Assembly: GCA_021795395.1 (NCBI GenBank)
Contig: JAJYPN010000008.1
Span: 1-64,000 of the forward strand
Origin: Pseudomonadota bacterium
Lineage (GTDB): Bacteria; Pseudomonadota; Gammaproteobacteria; Burkholderiales; Sulfuriferulaceae
DNA length: 64,000 nucleotides
Direction of reading: 5' to 3'
The notes under the pieces are model-generated. The model was not told the DNA's origin and did no database searches. It was given only the letters and a program-made list of their open reading frames with translations. The translations under genes were made by a program, and so were the position numbers. This document shows, piece by piece, positions 41,180 to 51,330 of this stretch. Each line of letters begins with the position of its first letter. The first letter of the stretch is position 1.

Positions 41180-43243
41180 CTACTGGGACAACACGGAAAT
41201 ATCCGCCACCTGATTCATCAATTCCCCCAATGCATGCAGCAGCGCCAGCCGATTTTGACGCACGAAACTATTCTCGTCCATGACCATGACGGAATCGAAA
41301 AATCCGTCGACTTCCTGGCGCACGGCCGCCATCGCGGTCAGCGCCTCGGCATAGAGTCCGGCTTCGACCATGTCCGATACGCGAGGCGTCAGTTGAACTA
41401 CGCGCTCGAACAGCAAACGCTCGGCTTCGAGGACGAATAATTCCGGATTCACTATGGTCAAGGGTTCAGTGTTTTTTTTCAGGATATTTTGTACGCGCTT
41501 GTTGGCTGCCGACAAGGCTGCGGCATCGGGTAATTGTCGGAATTGATGCACGGCGCGAATACGTGCGAGTACCAGATCCATCCGTTCCGGTCGGCCGGCG
41601 AGTACCGACTCGATTTCCAGCGCGTCGTATCCCTGCTCTTTCAGATAGGATCGCAATCGTTCCAGCAAAAACGCGTAGACTTCATTGCCGGTGCCAGCGG
41701 CCACGACCGTCTCCGGAAAATTCGCCTGAGCCTGCGCCAGCAATCCCGGTAATGACAGCGCCAGCGGCGTTTCGATCAAAATCCGTAACATCCCGAGCGC
41801 AGCGCGGCGCAAGGCATACGGGTCCTTGTCGCCAGTCGGAATGGCACCGATGCCGAATATGCCGATCAGGGTGTCGAGTTTGTCGGCCAGCGCGACGCTG
41901 ATCGCAATCGCGCCTTGCGGCAGCGCATCGCCGGCAAAACGCGGCCGGTAATGCGCAGCAATGGCTGCCGCTACGTCAGGGGTTTCGCCGTCCAGGATCG
42001 CATAGCGTTCGCCCATCAGACCTTGCAGTTCGGGAAATTCGCCTACCATATCGGTGAGCAGATCGGCTTTGGCCAGATACGCGGCGCGCTCCGCCAGCGT
42101 GCTGTCGGCCTGGAGCAAGCCGGCGATGGTCGCCGCCGTTCGACGCAAGCGTTCGACGCGTTCAAGCTGGCTGCCTAGCTTGTTGTGATAAACGACGTGA
42201 GCCAGTTTGCCTACCCGGTCTTCGAGAGCAATTTTTCTGTCCTGCTCGAAGAAAAAACGGGCATCGGACAAACGTGCGCGCAACACGCGCTCGTTGCCAT
42301 GAATGATAGGAGCGGGATCGTCAGTCTGCAGGTTGGACACGAGCAGGAAGCGCGGCAGCAAATTACCTGCCGCATCCGCCAGCGGAAAATATTTCTGGTG
42401 CTGTTTCATCGACAATATCAGACATTCCGCGGGCACCTGCAAAAAATCCGCGCTGAACGTTCCTGCATAGACGCTGGGAAATTCGACCAGTGCGGTGACT
42501 TCGTCGAGCAGCGCTTCGTCCCACAGCACTTTCGCGCCGCCCGCCGCAGCGGTCAGCTGATCGCGAATGGCGGCGCGCCGCAGCGCGTAATCGGGCATGA
42601 TACGGCCTGCTTGCCGCATCGTCGCCGCATATTCCTCGGCATGGTGAATGGCAATTGCGCCCGAACTTAAAAAGCGGTGGCCTTGAGTCGTGTTGCCGCT
42701 TGCCAGACCGAATACCGTACCGGGAACGATGTCGTCGCCATGCAGCATCACGAGACCGTGCAGCGGCCGCACAAATTCGACTTCGCCGTCACCCCAGCGC
42801 ATCCGTTTCGGCGTCGGCAGCTTGATCAGCGCTTCGGTCACGATAGCGGGCAATTGCTGCGCCAGCGATACACCTGGCTGTACGCTGCGGAATACGTAAC
42901 AATCCTGTTTGCCGTCGTGCATGATTTCGAGCCGGTCGATCGTCACGCCGCAAGAGCGCGCGAATCCTGTCAGCGCAGCGGTCGGCTCGCCGTTTATCCT
43001 TGCTGCGGCTACCGCCGGTCCTTTGCGCTCGATACGACGCGGCGCCTGCACCGCATCCACCTCGGCGACAGCGACAGCGAACCGGCGCGGCGTGGCGTAC
43101 GACGATATTGCCGAAGTCGCGTTGCGGTAAGCTTGCTGTTCGAGCGCGTCAGCGATGTTACGGGTAAATGCGGTGGATAATTTTTCCAGCGATTTGGGCG
43201 GTAATTCTTCGGTCAGAATTTCTATCAATAAGGTAGCACTCAT
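41180..43243 (-). CDS. glyS: Glycyl-tRNA synthetase beta subunit
   Basis: LLIEILTEELPPKSL; VEFPSVYAGTFSADFLQVPAECLILSMKQHQKYFPL. Confidence 0.97.
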   Translation of the reverse strand: MSATLLIEILTEELPPKSLEKLSTAFTRNIADALEQQAYRNATSAISSYATPRRFAVAVAEVDAVQAPRRIERKGPAVAAARINGEPTAALTGFARSCGVTIDRLEIMHDGKQDCYVFRSVQPGVSLAQQLPAIVTEALIKLPTPKRMRWGDGEVEFVRPLHGLVMLHGDDIVPGTVFGLASGNTTQGHRFLSSGAIAIHHAEEYAATMRQAGRIMPDYALRRAAIRDQLTAAAGGAKVLWDEALLDEVTALVEFPSVYAGTFSADFLQVPAECLILSMKQHQKYFPLADAAGNLLPRFLLVSNLQTDDPAPIIHGNERVLRARLSDARFFFEQDRKIALEDRVGKLAHVVYHNKLGSQLERVERLRRTAATIAGLLQADSTLAERAAYLAKADLLTDMVGEFPELQGLMGERYAILDGETPDVAAAIAAHYRPRFAGDALPQGAIAISVALADKLDTLIGIFGIGAIPTGDKDPYALRRAALGMLRILIETPLALSLPGLLAQAQANFPETVVAAGTGNEVYAFLLERLRSYLKEQGYDALEIESVLAGRPERMDLVLARIRAVHQFRQLPDAAALSAANKRVQNILKKNTEPLTIVNPELFVLEAERLLFERVVQLTPRVSDMVEAGLYAEALTAMAAVRQEVDGFFDSVMVMDENSFVRQNRLALLHALGELMNQVADISVLSQ

Positions 43244-43244
43244 T

Positions 43245-44126
43245 TCAAGATCCCCCTTTATTCAACATGGGAAATCCCAATGTTTCGCGCGCGTCGAAAT
43301 ACGCCCGCGCCACCTTGCGCGACAGGAAGCGTATGCGTCCGATATACGCGGCGCGCTCGGTGACCGAAATGGCGCCTCGCGCATCGAGCAGATTGAAGGT
43401 ATGCGAACATTTCATCACCATTTCGAATCCTGGCAGCGCCAGACCGGCGTCCATCAGGCGGCTCGCCTCACTCTCGAAATCGTTGAATTGCCGCAACAGC
43501 CATTCAGCATTGGCGTATTCGAAATTGTAGCGGGATTGCTCGACTTCGTTCTGATGATAGACATCACCGTAACTCACGCCTTCGGTCCAAACCAGATCGT
43601 AGACATTTTCCACGCCTTGCAGATACATTGCCAGCCGTTCCAGTCCGTAAGTGATTTCGCCGAGTACCGGTTTGCAGGGCAGGCCGCCGACTTCCTGAAA
43701 ATAGGTGAATTGCGTCACTTCCATGCCGTTGAGCCAGACTTCCCATCCCAGTCCCCAGGCGCCTAGACTGGGCGATTCCCAGTCGTCTTCGACAAAGCGG
43801 ATATCGTGTATTGTCGGATCGACGCCCACTGCACTCAGGCTATCCAGATAGAGTTCCTGGATATTGCCGGGGCTGGGTTTCAACACGACCTGAAACTGAT
43901 AATAATGCTGCAGCCGGTTGGGGTTTTCGCCGTAACGGCCGTCTTTCGGCCGTCGCGAAGGCTGTACGAACGCCGCGTTCCACGGCTCTGGGCCGAGAGC
44001 GCGCAAAAAAGTGGCGGTATGGAATGTGCCGGCACCCATTTCCATATCGTAAGGTTGCAATACTACGCAACCGTGTCGCGCCCAGAATTGTTGCAGCGTT
44101 AAGATAATTTCCTGAAATGTCGGCAT
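43245..44126 (-). CDS. glyQ: Glycyl-tRNA synthetase alpha subunit
   Basis: [69 protein letters not shown]. Confidence 0.98.
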   Translation of the reverse strand: MPTFQEIILTLQQFWARHGCVVLQPYDMEMGAGTFHTATFLRALGPEPWNAAFVQPSRRPKDGRYGENPNRLQHYYQFQVVLKPSPGNIQELYLDSLSAVGVDPTIHDIRFVEDDWESPSLGAWGLGWEVWLNGMEVTQFTYFQEVGGLPCKPVLGEITYGLERLAMYLQGVENVYDLVWTEGVSYGDVYHQNEVEQSRYNFEYANAEWLLRQFNDFESEASRLMDAGLALPGFEMVMKCSHTFNLLDARGAISVTERAAYIGRIRFLSRKVARAYFDARETLGFPMLNKGGS

Positions 44127-44222
44127 GTGACGTCTTAAACGATAAAATCGCGATTTTACCTCAGAACTGCCGATTTGAAAGGGGGAAGGTTACAAATAGG
44201 AAAAAACCTGTCGTCTGAGAGA

Positions 44223-45548
44223 TCATTGATTATTTTTTGCCGGCGAAAGCCGCAGGCCCGCTACCAGCCCGCCTCCCGTTCTCGCTGACAGAGTCAATTC
44301 CCAGCCGTTGACTTCCGCCAGTTGCCGGGCGATGGCCAGACCCAGCCCGCTGCCGCCGGTGGCCTGGTTGCGCGACGATTCCAACCGATAGAACGGCCGG
44401 AATACAGCTTCCATCCGATCGGCAGGAATACCGGGGCCGTGATCCATTATTCTGATCAATATCCCCTCATCATCGTGTTCGCAGGTCACGGTTACGTCAC
44501 CGGCACCGGCCTCCGGCTTGCCGTAACGCAAGGCATTTTCGATCAGGTTGACCACAATGCGCTGGAAACCGTGTACCGCGATTTCGGCTACGCAAGCGTC
44601 GGGCAAGGTGCAATTCACCTTGCCACCAGCCCGTTTTGTGTCTTCCACGAGTTCATGCAAGATCTCTCGCAGATCGACTTTTTGCCTGGGCTCGCTTTGC
44701 AAGCCTCGCGCCATTTCCAGAAAACTTCCTATCAACCTGTTCATTTGTTCCAGATCGCGCTCGATCTGATCGAGCAAGGCCGGATTGGTCGTTTCCGGCA
44801 GCATGGCGACGGCCAGGCGCATCCGGGCAATCGGAGTACGTAAATCGTGCGAAATGCCTGCCAGCAGCGTCGTCCGGTTGGCGAGCAAGGCTTGCACTTC
44901 GTTCGCCATGTGATTGAAAGCGCGAGCCAGCGTCGCCAGTTCGGCTGGCCCTGTCTCCGGTAACGGCCGTGGCATCCGGCCTTGTCCGACCTGACCTGCC
45001 GCTGTGCCGAGTTGCGCCAGGGTGCGGGTAATCCGGCGTACGGTAATGATACCGGTGAACCAGGTCAATAATGCGCCCAGACTGAGCAGACCGACCGCCG
45101 TCAGCGGCGACCGTATATTATAGCGGCTGCGCACGAATCCGACGCGGATTAGATGGCCGCCCATATGCAAGCTCACCCAGGTCCAGCCTCCGCTTCCGGC
45201 CTGCAGGCGGATATCCTGCCCGGTACGGCGCGAGAGAGCCCGTTCGATATTGTTACTGTTCAGGAAACGATCGGGAGGATCGTTGCTTACGCGGTCGATT
45301 TTACCGATACGCAGATGATGATGCGCGATCAGTTCCTGTTCGAATGCCGGTCGCGTGTCGGGCGGCAACTCCGCCCAGGTTTGCGCCGACAGGACGATCA
45401 GTGCCGCCAGGTCGTCGGCCGATCGTTCGGCCATCGGTTCGAGCACGGTGAACGCCACCACCGCCAGAACTACGGTTTGAAACAGCAGGAACGCCACCCC
45501 CAGCGTCGCCGCTGTGCGGCCGAACAGCGTGTTCGGCCACCCCTTCAC
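44223..45548 (-). CDS. envZ: EnvZ-like sensor histidine kinase
   Basis: LLAGISHDLRTPIARMRLAVAML, NLIENALRYG, GGSGLGLAIARQL; overlaps ompR-like gene. Confidence 0.88.
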   Translation of the reverse strand: MKGWPNTLFGRTAATLGVAFLLFQTVVLAVVAFTVLEPMAERSADDLAALIVLSAQTWAELPPDTRPAFEQELIAHHHLRIGKIDRVSNDPPDRFLNSNNIERALSRRTGQDIRLQAGSGGWTWVSLHMGGHLIRVGFVRSRYNIRSPLTAVGLLSLGALLTWFTGIITVRRITRTLAQLGTAAGQVGQGRMPRPLPETGPAELATLARAFNHMANEVQALLANRTTLLAGISHDLRTPIARMRLAVAMLPETTNPALLDQIERDLEQMNRLIGSFLEMARGLQSEPRQKVDLREILHELVEDTKRAGGKVNCTLPDACVAEIAVHGFQRIVVNLIENALRYGKPEAGAGDVTVTCEHDDEGILIRIMDHGPGIPADRMEAVFRPFYRLESSRNQATGGSGLGLAIARQLAEVNGWELTLSARTGGGLVAGLRLSPAKNNQ

Positions 45549-46309
45549 TGATCAGCGCCTTTGGGAACGAACAGATAGCCTTGTCCCCACACCGTTTTAA
45601 TGTAGACCGGTTCCGCCGGGTCGGGTTCTATCTTGCGGCGCAAGCGGGTGACGCGCACATCGATGCTGCGATCGAACGGATCCCTGTCATACCCTTTGAG
45701 CATGTCCATCAACTGATCGCGCGACAGGACGCGATTGGGATGCTGGGTGAATATCTGAAGGATGCCGAATTCGGCAGTAGTCAGGCCGATAGGCATGCCG
45801 TTCCGAGCCAGCGTCTGGGCATTGAGATTGAGCTCGAAACCTGCTCCGAAGCGCACGATATTACCGCCTTCGCTTGCCGGCGCAGCGGTCTGTTGCTGCC
45901 TGCGGCGCAGTACGGAGCGAATGCGCGCCAGCAGTTCGCGCGGATTGAACGGCTTGGCCAGATAATCGTCGGCACCTACTTCAAGCCCGACTATGCGGTC
46001 TATGTCTTCGCCTCGGGCTGACAGCATGATGATAGGCAGATTGACGCCGGCACGCAAACGCCGGGCAATCGACAGCCCGTCTTCGCCCGGCAGCATCAGA
46101 TCGAGAATGATCAGGTCGTACTTGCCTGCCGCCAGCCGGCCATCCATTGCGGCACCATTTTCGGCGAGGCTGACTTCATAGCCGTTGGTAACGAGGTATT
46201 GTTCCAGCAAACTGCGCAATCCGTCGTCATCGTCGACGATCAGTACATGCGCCTTGAGCGTTTCTTCCATAGTCGTCCCTGCCGAAATTACGATACTCGA
46301 GTCTAACAT
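45545..46309 (-). CDS. ompR: OmpR-like response regulator
   Basis: HVLIVDDDDGLRSLLEQYL...LIILDLMLPGEDGLSIARRLR; RVLSRDQLMDMLKGYDRDPFDRSIDVRVTRLRRKIE. Confidence 0.92.
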   Translation of the reverse strand: MLDSSIVISAGTTMEETLKAHVLIVDDDDGLRSLLEQYLVTNGYEVSLAENGAAMDGRLAAGKYDLIILDLMLPGEDGLSIARRLRAGVNLPIIMLSARGEDIDRIVGLEVGADDYLAKPFNPRELLARIRSVLRRRQQQTAAPASEGGNIVRFGAGFELNLNAQTLARNGMPIGLTTAEFGILQIFTQHPNRVLSRDQLMDMLKGYDRDPFDRSIDVRVTRLRRKIEPDPAEPVYIKTVWGQGYLFVPKGADQ

Positions 46310-46329
46310 TGCCTGTCCATGCGCGCATA

Positions 46330-46358
46330 AAAAAACCGAGGGATAAACCCTCGGCTTT
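46330..46358 (-). terminator. Rho-independent terminator for the fadL-like gene
   Basis: Minus strand AAAAGCCGAGGGTTTATCCCTCGGTTTTTTT: 7-bp GC-rich stem followed by a T run, just downstream of the stop at 46416. Confidence 0.85.
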
Positions 46359-46415
46359 TAATCGCGCAATGTTACTGCACGCAACCTACTATTTTATGCT
46401 ACAACCACTTTGGTA

Positions 46416-47630
46416 TTACATCTTCCATGCGTAGGAAAGACCTACGATATCCTGATGCATGCTGATGCTTGTAGGGCCGAAAGCTGAATTACCGCTAAGC
46501 GAATTGTTGAAACCGTGAATGTACGACGCGTTCCATTCGCCGTTGCCGGTCAGATAGCTCGCACCCATGGTGAAGTGGTCGGTGATGACTCCGGGAGCAA
46601 TGACGTTAATGCCGATATTGGTCGCGGTGATCGGATCGTCGCCATGGTTCCAGCCGGCGCGCAGCAGCCAGTGTTCGTTATACTGATATTCGCCGCCGAG
46701 TTTCCAGACATTGACATCCTGCCAGCCGAAACCGGGGCCATAGGAGGAACCGAATTGAGTCTGTACATTGCTTTGATCGCCGATGGCGGATACACCGCTG
46801 TAATTGATACGTTCGTAATCCAGTGCGAGAGTCAGAGCGGGCTGGATTTTATAAGCCAGACCGACGCTGAAGTTCTCCGGCAGATCAAGACCGCCCTGAC
46901 CGGCGAACAGGCCGGAATACTTGCCCATTTTGGCAAAACTGACCTTGGTCGAATAATCGGCACCGAAGGTCAGATCCTGGGTGATTTTACTCATGTAACC
47001 GATGCGTACGCCGCCGCCGAACGCGCTGTCGTTACCCGTATTGGTCATACGCGTCGGGTTGGCAGACATCCCAGGCTGATCAAACGCTTGCAGACCTTGA
47101 GCCGAAAAACGCTCGTATCCGATCAGCGGCGAAATACCGATAGAATTTCTCTCATTGATCTTGTAGGCAAGAGTTGGCGCAATGATCATTTGCTCCAGAT
47201 TGACGCCCAGATTACCAGCTCCATGGAACAAATTCGAACCGCCAGCCAAAGGAGCATAGTCCGTATTCATACCGCCGTTGCCGTAGACGCTGACGCCCAG
47301 AGACAGATTGGAGGAAATCAGTTTGTTGTAACCGAATTCAGGGATCACAAAATAATTGGCGTCACTGTTCTCTTGCGTACCGCCGACACTTGCCTGACGT
47401 TGCGGGCTGAACAGATAAGCGCCCAGATCCATACGGTTGCCGACGAATACCATGCTGGCAGGGTTATTCGCGCCGCCCATCGTATCTTCGGCCATCGCTG
47501 CGGACGCGCCGCCCATACCGTTGGCAGCCATACCGTAACCGGATGCGAACATGCCGTTAGTTGCCATTGCTGCACCTGGCGCCGCCAGACCTGCAACCGC
47601 CATCACAGCGAATAATTTTTTCAATTTCAT
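46416..47630 (-). CDS. FadL/OmpP1/TodX-family outer-membrane porin
   Basis: Likely start MKLKKLFAVMAVAGLAAPGAAMATNGMFASGYGMAANGMGGASAAMAEDTMGGANNPA; C-terminal aromatic-containing beta strand VGLSYAWKM. Confidence 0.88.
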   Translation of the reverse strand: MKLKKLFAVMAVAGLAAPGAAMATNGMFASGYGMAANGMGGASAAMAEDTMGGANNPASMVFVGNRMDLGAYLFSPQRQASVGGTQENSDANYFVIPEFGYNKLISSNLSLGVSVYGNGGMNTDYAPLAGGSNLFHGAGNLGVNLEQMIIAPTLAYKINERNSIGISPLIGYERFSAQGLQAFDQPGMSANPTRMTNTGNDSAFGGGVRIGYMSKITQDLTFGADYSTKVSFAKMGKYSGLFAGQGGLDLPENFSVGLAYKIQPALTLALDYERINYSGVSAIGDQSNVQTQFGSSYGPGFGWQDVNVWKLGGEYQYNEHWLLRAGWNHGDDPITATNIGINVIAPGVITDHFTMGASYLTGNGEWNASYIHGFNNSLSGNSAFGPTSISMHQDIVGLSYAWKM

Positions 47631-47680
47631 TGTGTCATCTCCAAAAAAGTGTGAATCTTTGCACATAACCAAAATAACAA

Positions 47681-47812
47681 GGAACCTCTGAGCAAGCCTG
47701 CCATTTCCTCCCGGCTACTGTTCTCCGGTATCTGCGGCAGAACGTTTCCGTCGCGACTGCCCTGTCCTGTATTAGCCAACGCCAGCATTTACGCGGCTTG
47801 TTCAGAGGTTCC
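47681..47812. repeat. MITE-like inverted-repeat element, 132 bp
   Basis: GGAACCTCTGAGCAAGCC at 47681 and GGCTTGTTCAGAGGTTCC ending at 47812: 18-bp TIRs with one mismatch. Confidence 0.75.
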
Positions 47813-47960
47813 TCAGTAATACCTTGCCGAGCTATAGTACATCGTTAAACGGACACGGAACAAGTCAAAAGTGTTCGTCCCGACGTATTCTTGAATCTTT
47901 GTTACATTTTCGCAACAGTCGGGGGAGATGGCTTGATTTCGAAGAATTACATAAAGATAA

Positions 47961-47991
47961 AACCCCCTGAACGCGTAACATTCAGGGGGTT
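47961..47991 (-). terminator. Rho-independent terminator downstream of lipS2
   Basis: 11-bp perfect stem AACCCCCTGAA / TTCAGGGGGTT; minus-strand 3' side followed by TTTTATCTTTAT. Confidence 0.75.
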
Positions 47992-48014
47992 AGCGGAAGA
48001 GGCGCTAATTCCGG

Positions 48015-49151
48015 TTACAGCAAACCTGCGCCGATATTCTCACCGGCCATCTGCCGTTTTACGTTTTCCACGTCCTTGCGGGCGAGTGCGAACGGGAAGG
48101 AAAAGATGTCGGTAGGACTGGAATCTCCGTAAGGCCGATTGCAGGCCGATACTTCTTCATCGTCTTTGCCCGGGCAACCGGAGGTCTGGAACGGCTTGCC
48201 CGAATTGACCAGACCCGCCAGTTCGTCTTCCACCAGACCGAAATCGATTACAGCGCCGTTTTCGTCGAACAGCATCTTGCTGACATGGCCGCCGGCGTAG
48301 TCGATGATGAAACGGGCCAGTTGCACGCGCCGCCATTGGCCGCGATCGCAGGCCGGCCAGTCTTCCATCATCGAGCCTTGTTCGGGGAAGAAGGCGAACA
48401 TGTGATTGTGGCCGCCCATGTCCTTGATTTTTTGACAGACTTCCAGTATTTCCTGTTCGGTTTCGCCCATCCCGCAAATCAGGTGCGCGCCGAATTTTTC
48501 CGGGCCGAAAATCTCGGCTGCCCATTCGATGGCCTGCCAGTATTTTTCAAAGCGGTGCGGGCTGTCTACCGATTTGCCGCGGGTGCGCTCGAAAATGGCC
48601 GGCGTGACCGCGTCCAGCGCGACGGTAAAGATATCTGCGCCCATTTCTTTCAGATGCTGCAAATCTTTCTTTTCCATGGTCGTCGGGTTGGAGAGGATGG
48701 AAACCGGAATGTGCGGCAATTCCTTCATCCACTTGTCCAATAGCACGAAGGTATCGGAATCGGAATTCGGATGCGTGATCATCGAAATGCACATGCGCTG
48801 GAACTGGCCTTTGTCGTTACCCAGCTTGACGCGCTCGATCACGTCGTCATAGCGCGCAGTCGGCCATTCCACACGGATAAAGTTGCGGTCCGCATAATCG
48901 CGCGTCTCTTCCCTATGCCGCGCCAGTCCGCAATAGGTGCAATTGGCGCGGCAGCCTTCGGGATAGGTGACCAGCAGGTTCAGGCAATTGGTACAGGCGG
49001 TGCGATGCATGTTGCCCGGTACGAGGCCCAGAGTGATCGCTGCCGCCGTACTCATCTGCACATATTCGGGCGAACGCATTTCGGGCGTTTTGACGTGATA
49101 ATCAGGCCGATAGAATTGCACTACCTGGGGTTGATCTAAAACTGCGCTCAT
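48015..49151 (-). CDS. lipS2: Radical SAM lipoate synthase component LipS2-like
   Basis: GCRANCTYCGLARHREETRDYADRNFIRVEWP (CxxxCxxC radical SAM motif); last gene of the lipoate-assembly part of the sHdr locus. Confidence 0.8.
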   Translation of the reverse strand: MSAVLDQPQVVQFYRPDYHVKTPEMRSPEYVQMSTAAAITLGLVPGNMHRTACTNCLNLLVTYPEGCRANCTYCGLARHREETRDYADRNFIRVEWPTARYDDVIERVKLGNDKGQFQRMCISMITHPNSDSDTFVLLDKWMKELPHIPVSILSNPTTMEKKDLQHLKEMGADIFTVALDAVTPAIFERTRGKSVDSPHRFEKYWQAIEWAAEIFGPEKFGAHLICGMGETEQEILEVCQKIKDMGGHNHMFAFFPEQGSMMEDWPACDRGQWRRVQLARFIIDYAGGHVSKMLFDENGAVIDFGLVEDELAGLVNSGKPFQTSGCPGKDDEEVSACNRPYGDSSPTDIFSFPFALARKDVENVKRQMAGENIGAGLL

Positions 49152-49185
49152 GCGGTTCTCCTTACAAGATAGAGTTATGAATACG

Positions 49186-50253
49186 TTATGCTACAAAATA
49201 GTCGGGAAAGGCGATCCACGCCTTGCGGTGCAGTTCGTCGTTTTGCGCCGCTTCGGTCTGCCAATACTGATTCAGCCAGCGACGCCGCTCTACCGCCCGA
49301 TTGAGCGTGACTTCGAATTGATCGCGTATGTCTTCTTCAAAATCGGCCAGCGCGCCAACTTGTGCGCCCTGCAAATACGCTGCCGCAGCCTGCCCGGCTC
49401 GTTCGCCGGAGAGGACGGCGGCCGAAATCCCGGCGCCGGTAATCGGATGCGTCAATCCGGCGGCATCGCCGGTAAACAATACGTTATCGACAACCAGATG
49501 CTCGCGCATTCCGCCGACAGGAATCGCGCCGCCGGTGCGATAAACGATCTGCTCGCCGACGAGGTCTTGCGCCACCAGTTGTTTGTGCAATGCATCCAGC
49601 GGCGCCTTCATATCGTCCGCGTAACGTTTGTCCAGGCCCAGACCCAGATTCGCCCACTTGCCTTTGGGAAACAGCCAGGCATAGCCGCCGGGATAGTCGG
49701 CCGACAGCCAGATATCCGTGTCGGCGTATTCGTGCGTAAGCGGCACGGTATATTGCCGCGTGCTGACGAGTTCCAGTTCAGGCAGATGCAGCGCCGCAGC
49801 GACCGCCGAATGAGGGCCGTCGGCGGCGACGAGCAGTCGGTAATCCACTGTCGCATCGCCATCGGCCGTCTTGATCCGTGCACGATGGCAACTGTGGTCG
49901 AGTCCGTTCAAACGGCTGTTCATCCACAACTCCGCGCCGTATCGGCGGGCCTGCTGCGCGAGCGCCTGGTCGAACGCGGCGCGATCTATCATCAAACCCG
50001 GGAATGCCGTATCTTCCATCGAACCCGACGGCAAGTAGCTTTTCATACCGCGTATCGCCTGATAGATGACGCCGTCGCATTGGGCGTACGTGCCCAGCGG
50101 CAGGGGAATGAATTCCGCACATTGCACGGGTACGCCTATTTCGTGGCGCCGGTCTATTGCGATGACTGACAACCCCTTTGCTGCTGCCGCTGCCGCTGCC
50201 GCAGCACCGGCGGGTCCGAGTCCGATAATCAGAACGTCCGCCTTGCTGTTCAT
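49186..50253 (-). CDS. lipT: FAD-dependent oxidoreductase LipT-like (geranylgeranyl reductase family)
   Basis: VLIIGLGPAGAAAAAAAAAKGLSVIAIDRR; VLFTGDAAGLTHPITGAGISAAVLSGERAG; between sLpl and lipS2. Confidence 0.78.
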   Translation of the reverse strand: MNSKADVLIIGLGPAGAAAAAAAAAKGLSVIAIDRRHEIGVPVQCAEFIPLPLGTYAQCDGVIYQAIRGMKSYLPSGSMEDTAFPGLMIDRAAFDQALAQQARRYGAELWMNSRLNGLDHSCHRARIKTADGDATVDYRLLVAADGPHSAVAAALHLPELELVSTRQYTVPLTHEYADTDIWLSADYPGGYAWLFPKGKWANLGLGLDKRYADDMKAPLDALHKQLVAQDLVGEQIVYRTGGAIPVGGMREHLVVDNVLFTGDAAGLTHPITGAGISAAVLSGERAGQAAAAYLQGAQVGALADFEEDIRDQFEVTLNRAVERRRWLNQYWQTEAAQNDELHRKAWIAFPDYFVA

Positions 50254-51329
50254 GCTATCACTCCCGATGTCGCCAGCGCTTCGCCTAACAGGCTGACCAC
50301 ATCCTCAGGCGCCAATGTCAGCATATCGACGGTACGTTCCTGGAAAAACTCAAGTACGATCGTTTCCATTCGTTCGGCGGCGCTATCCCGCAATGCCGCT
50401 TCCAGATCGATCAGGGTGCGGCGCGGACTGATAAATACATCGCCGCTGAACCAAACCTGTTTAAGGCGCTGATGTGTCTGGTCGTAAGCGATATTCACGC
50501 GCAACATGCCGCCGCCGAATTTACGCACTGCGGTCAAGACGGGTCTGTCTGCGGCCGGTTGCGTCAGCATATCCACCCAATCGGGGTGATCGATCTGCGT
50601 CAGCGCTTCGGCATATAGTTCCTGTTCCTGCGGATTGAGCTCGCCCGGATTCATTTCGACATCGAATTCCTCCGCCAGCGCGTCCGCAATCAACGCGATC
50701 ACAGTATTTCTTGCCGGCACACTGCCCGTTAATTCGGCAAGGCTGGTCACACGCTCGCGCGCCGACGCTATCGCCTTGTCCGATAATTTTTCCGCCGGAA
50801 TATTCAATACGCGCAACATTAATTCGACATCGAAATCGATGAGCAACGTACCCTGATACATCAAGGCGTCGCCGTCGAAAGCGCCGCCGGTGCCGCCTAT
50901 TTTCCTTCCATGAACTTCCAGATCGTTGCGTGGGCGGAATTGGGCGGCAATACCCAGTCGCGAAATGCCGCCGGCAACGGCAACGCAAATGCGCCGGGCA
51001 ATCGCGGTCATATCGGCGGTACCGAGTTCGTGCTTGTGCAAATACAGCTCCCAGCCTAATTGACGGTCATCGCAATAGAGCGCTCCGCCGCCGGTAATGC
51101 GCCTTTGCACTGTAATCGCATGGTTGCGGCAATAGTCCAGATCGAGTTCCTGGGCAGCGCTCTGATGAAAACCGAGCAATGCCGACGGCTGAAATCCCAG
51201 AAAACGCAAGGTGCTGGGGGTAATACCCTGCTGGCGTCCCGTCAACAGGGACTGATTTAATGCTATGTTCTCTGCCGCCGGGCGTATTCCGGTATCCAGC
51301 AAGCGCCAGACGGGTCGATTTGACGCCAT
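50250..51329 (-). CDS. Lipoate:protein ligase-like, sLpl(AB)
   Basis: LplA-like core WRLLDTGIRPAAENIALNQSLL, RRITGGGALYCDDRQLGWELYLHK, RNDLEVHGRKIGGTGGAFDGDALMYQGTLLID, plus C-terminal accessory region. Confidence 0.85.
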   Translation of the reverse strand: MASNRPVWRLLDTGIRPAAENIALNQSLLTGRQQGITPSTLRFLGFQPSALLGFHQSAAQELDLDYCRNHAITVQRRITGGGALYCDDRQLGWELYLHKHELGTADMTAIARRICVAVAGGISRLGIAAQFRPRNDLEVHGRKIGGTGGAFDGDALMYQGTLLIDFDVELMLRVLNIPAEKLSDKAIASARERVTSLAELTGSVPARNTVIALIADALAEEFDVEMNPGELNPQEQELYAEALTQIDHPDWVDMLTQPAADRPVLTAVRKFGGGMLRVNIAYDQTHQRLKQVWFSGDVFISPRRTLIDLEAALRDSAAERMETIVLEFFQERTVDMLTLAPEDVVSLLGEALATSGVIA

Positions 51330-51330
51330 G

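Noticed and set aside
46515-47615. 366-aa plus-strand ORF opposite the fadL-like gene
   Set aside because: Antisense shadow of a well-supported porin gene; translation has no recognisable domain.
49150-50169. 339-aa plus-strand ORF opposite lipT
   Set aside because: Antisense to a flavoprotein gene with clear Rossmann motifs.
50170-50215. Poly-alanine run at the start of LipT (GPAGAAAAAAAAAKG)
   Set aside because: Length between GxGxxG and the end of the first helix matches normal Rossmann folds, so not a repeat expansion.
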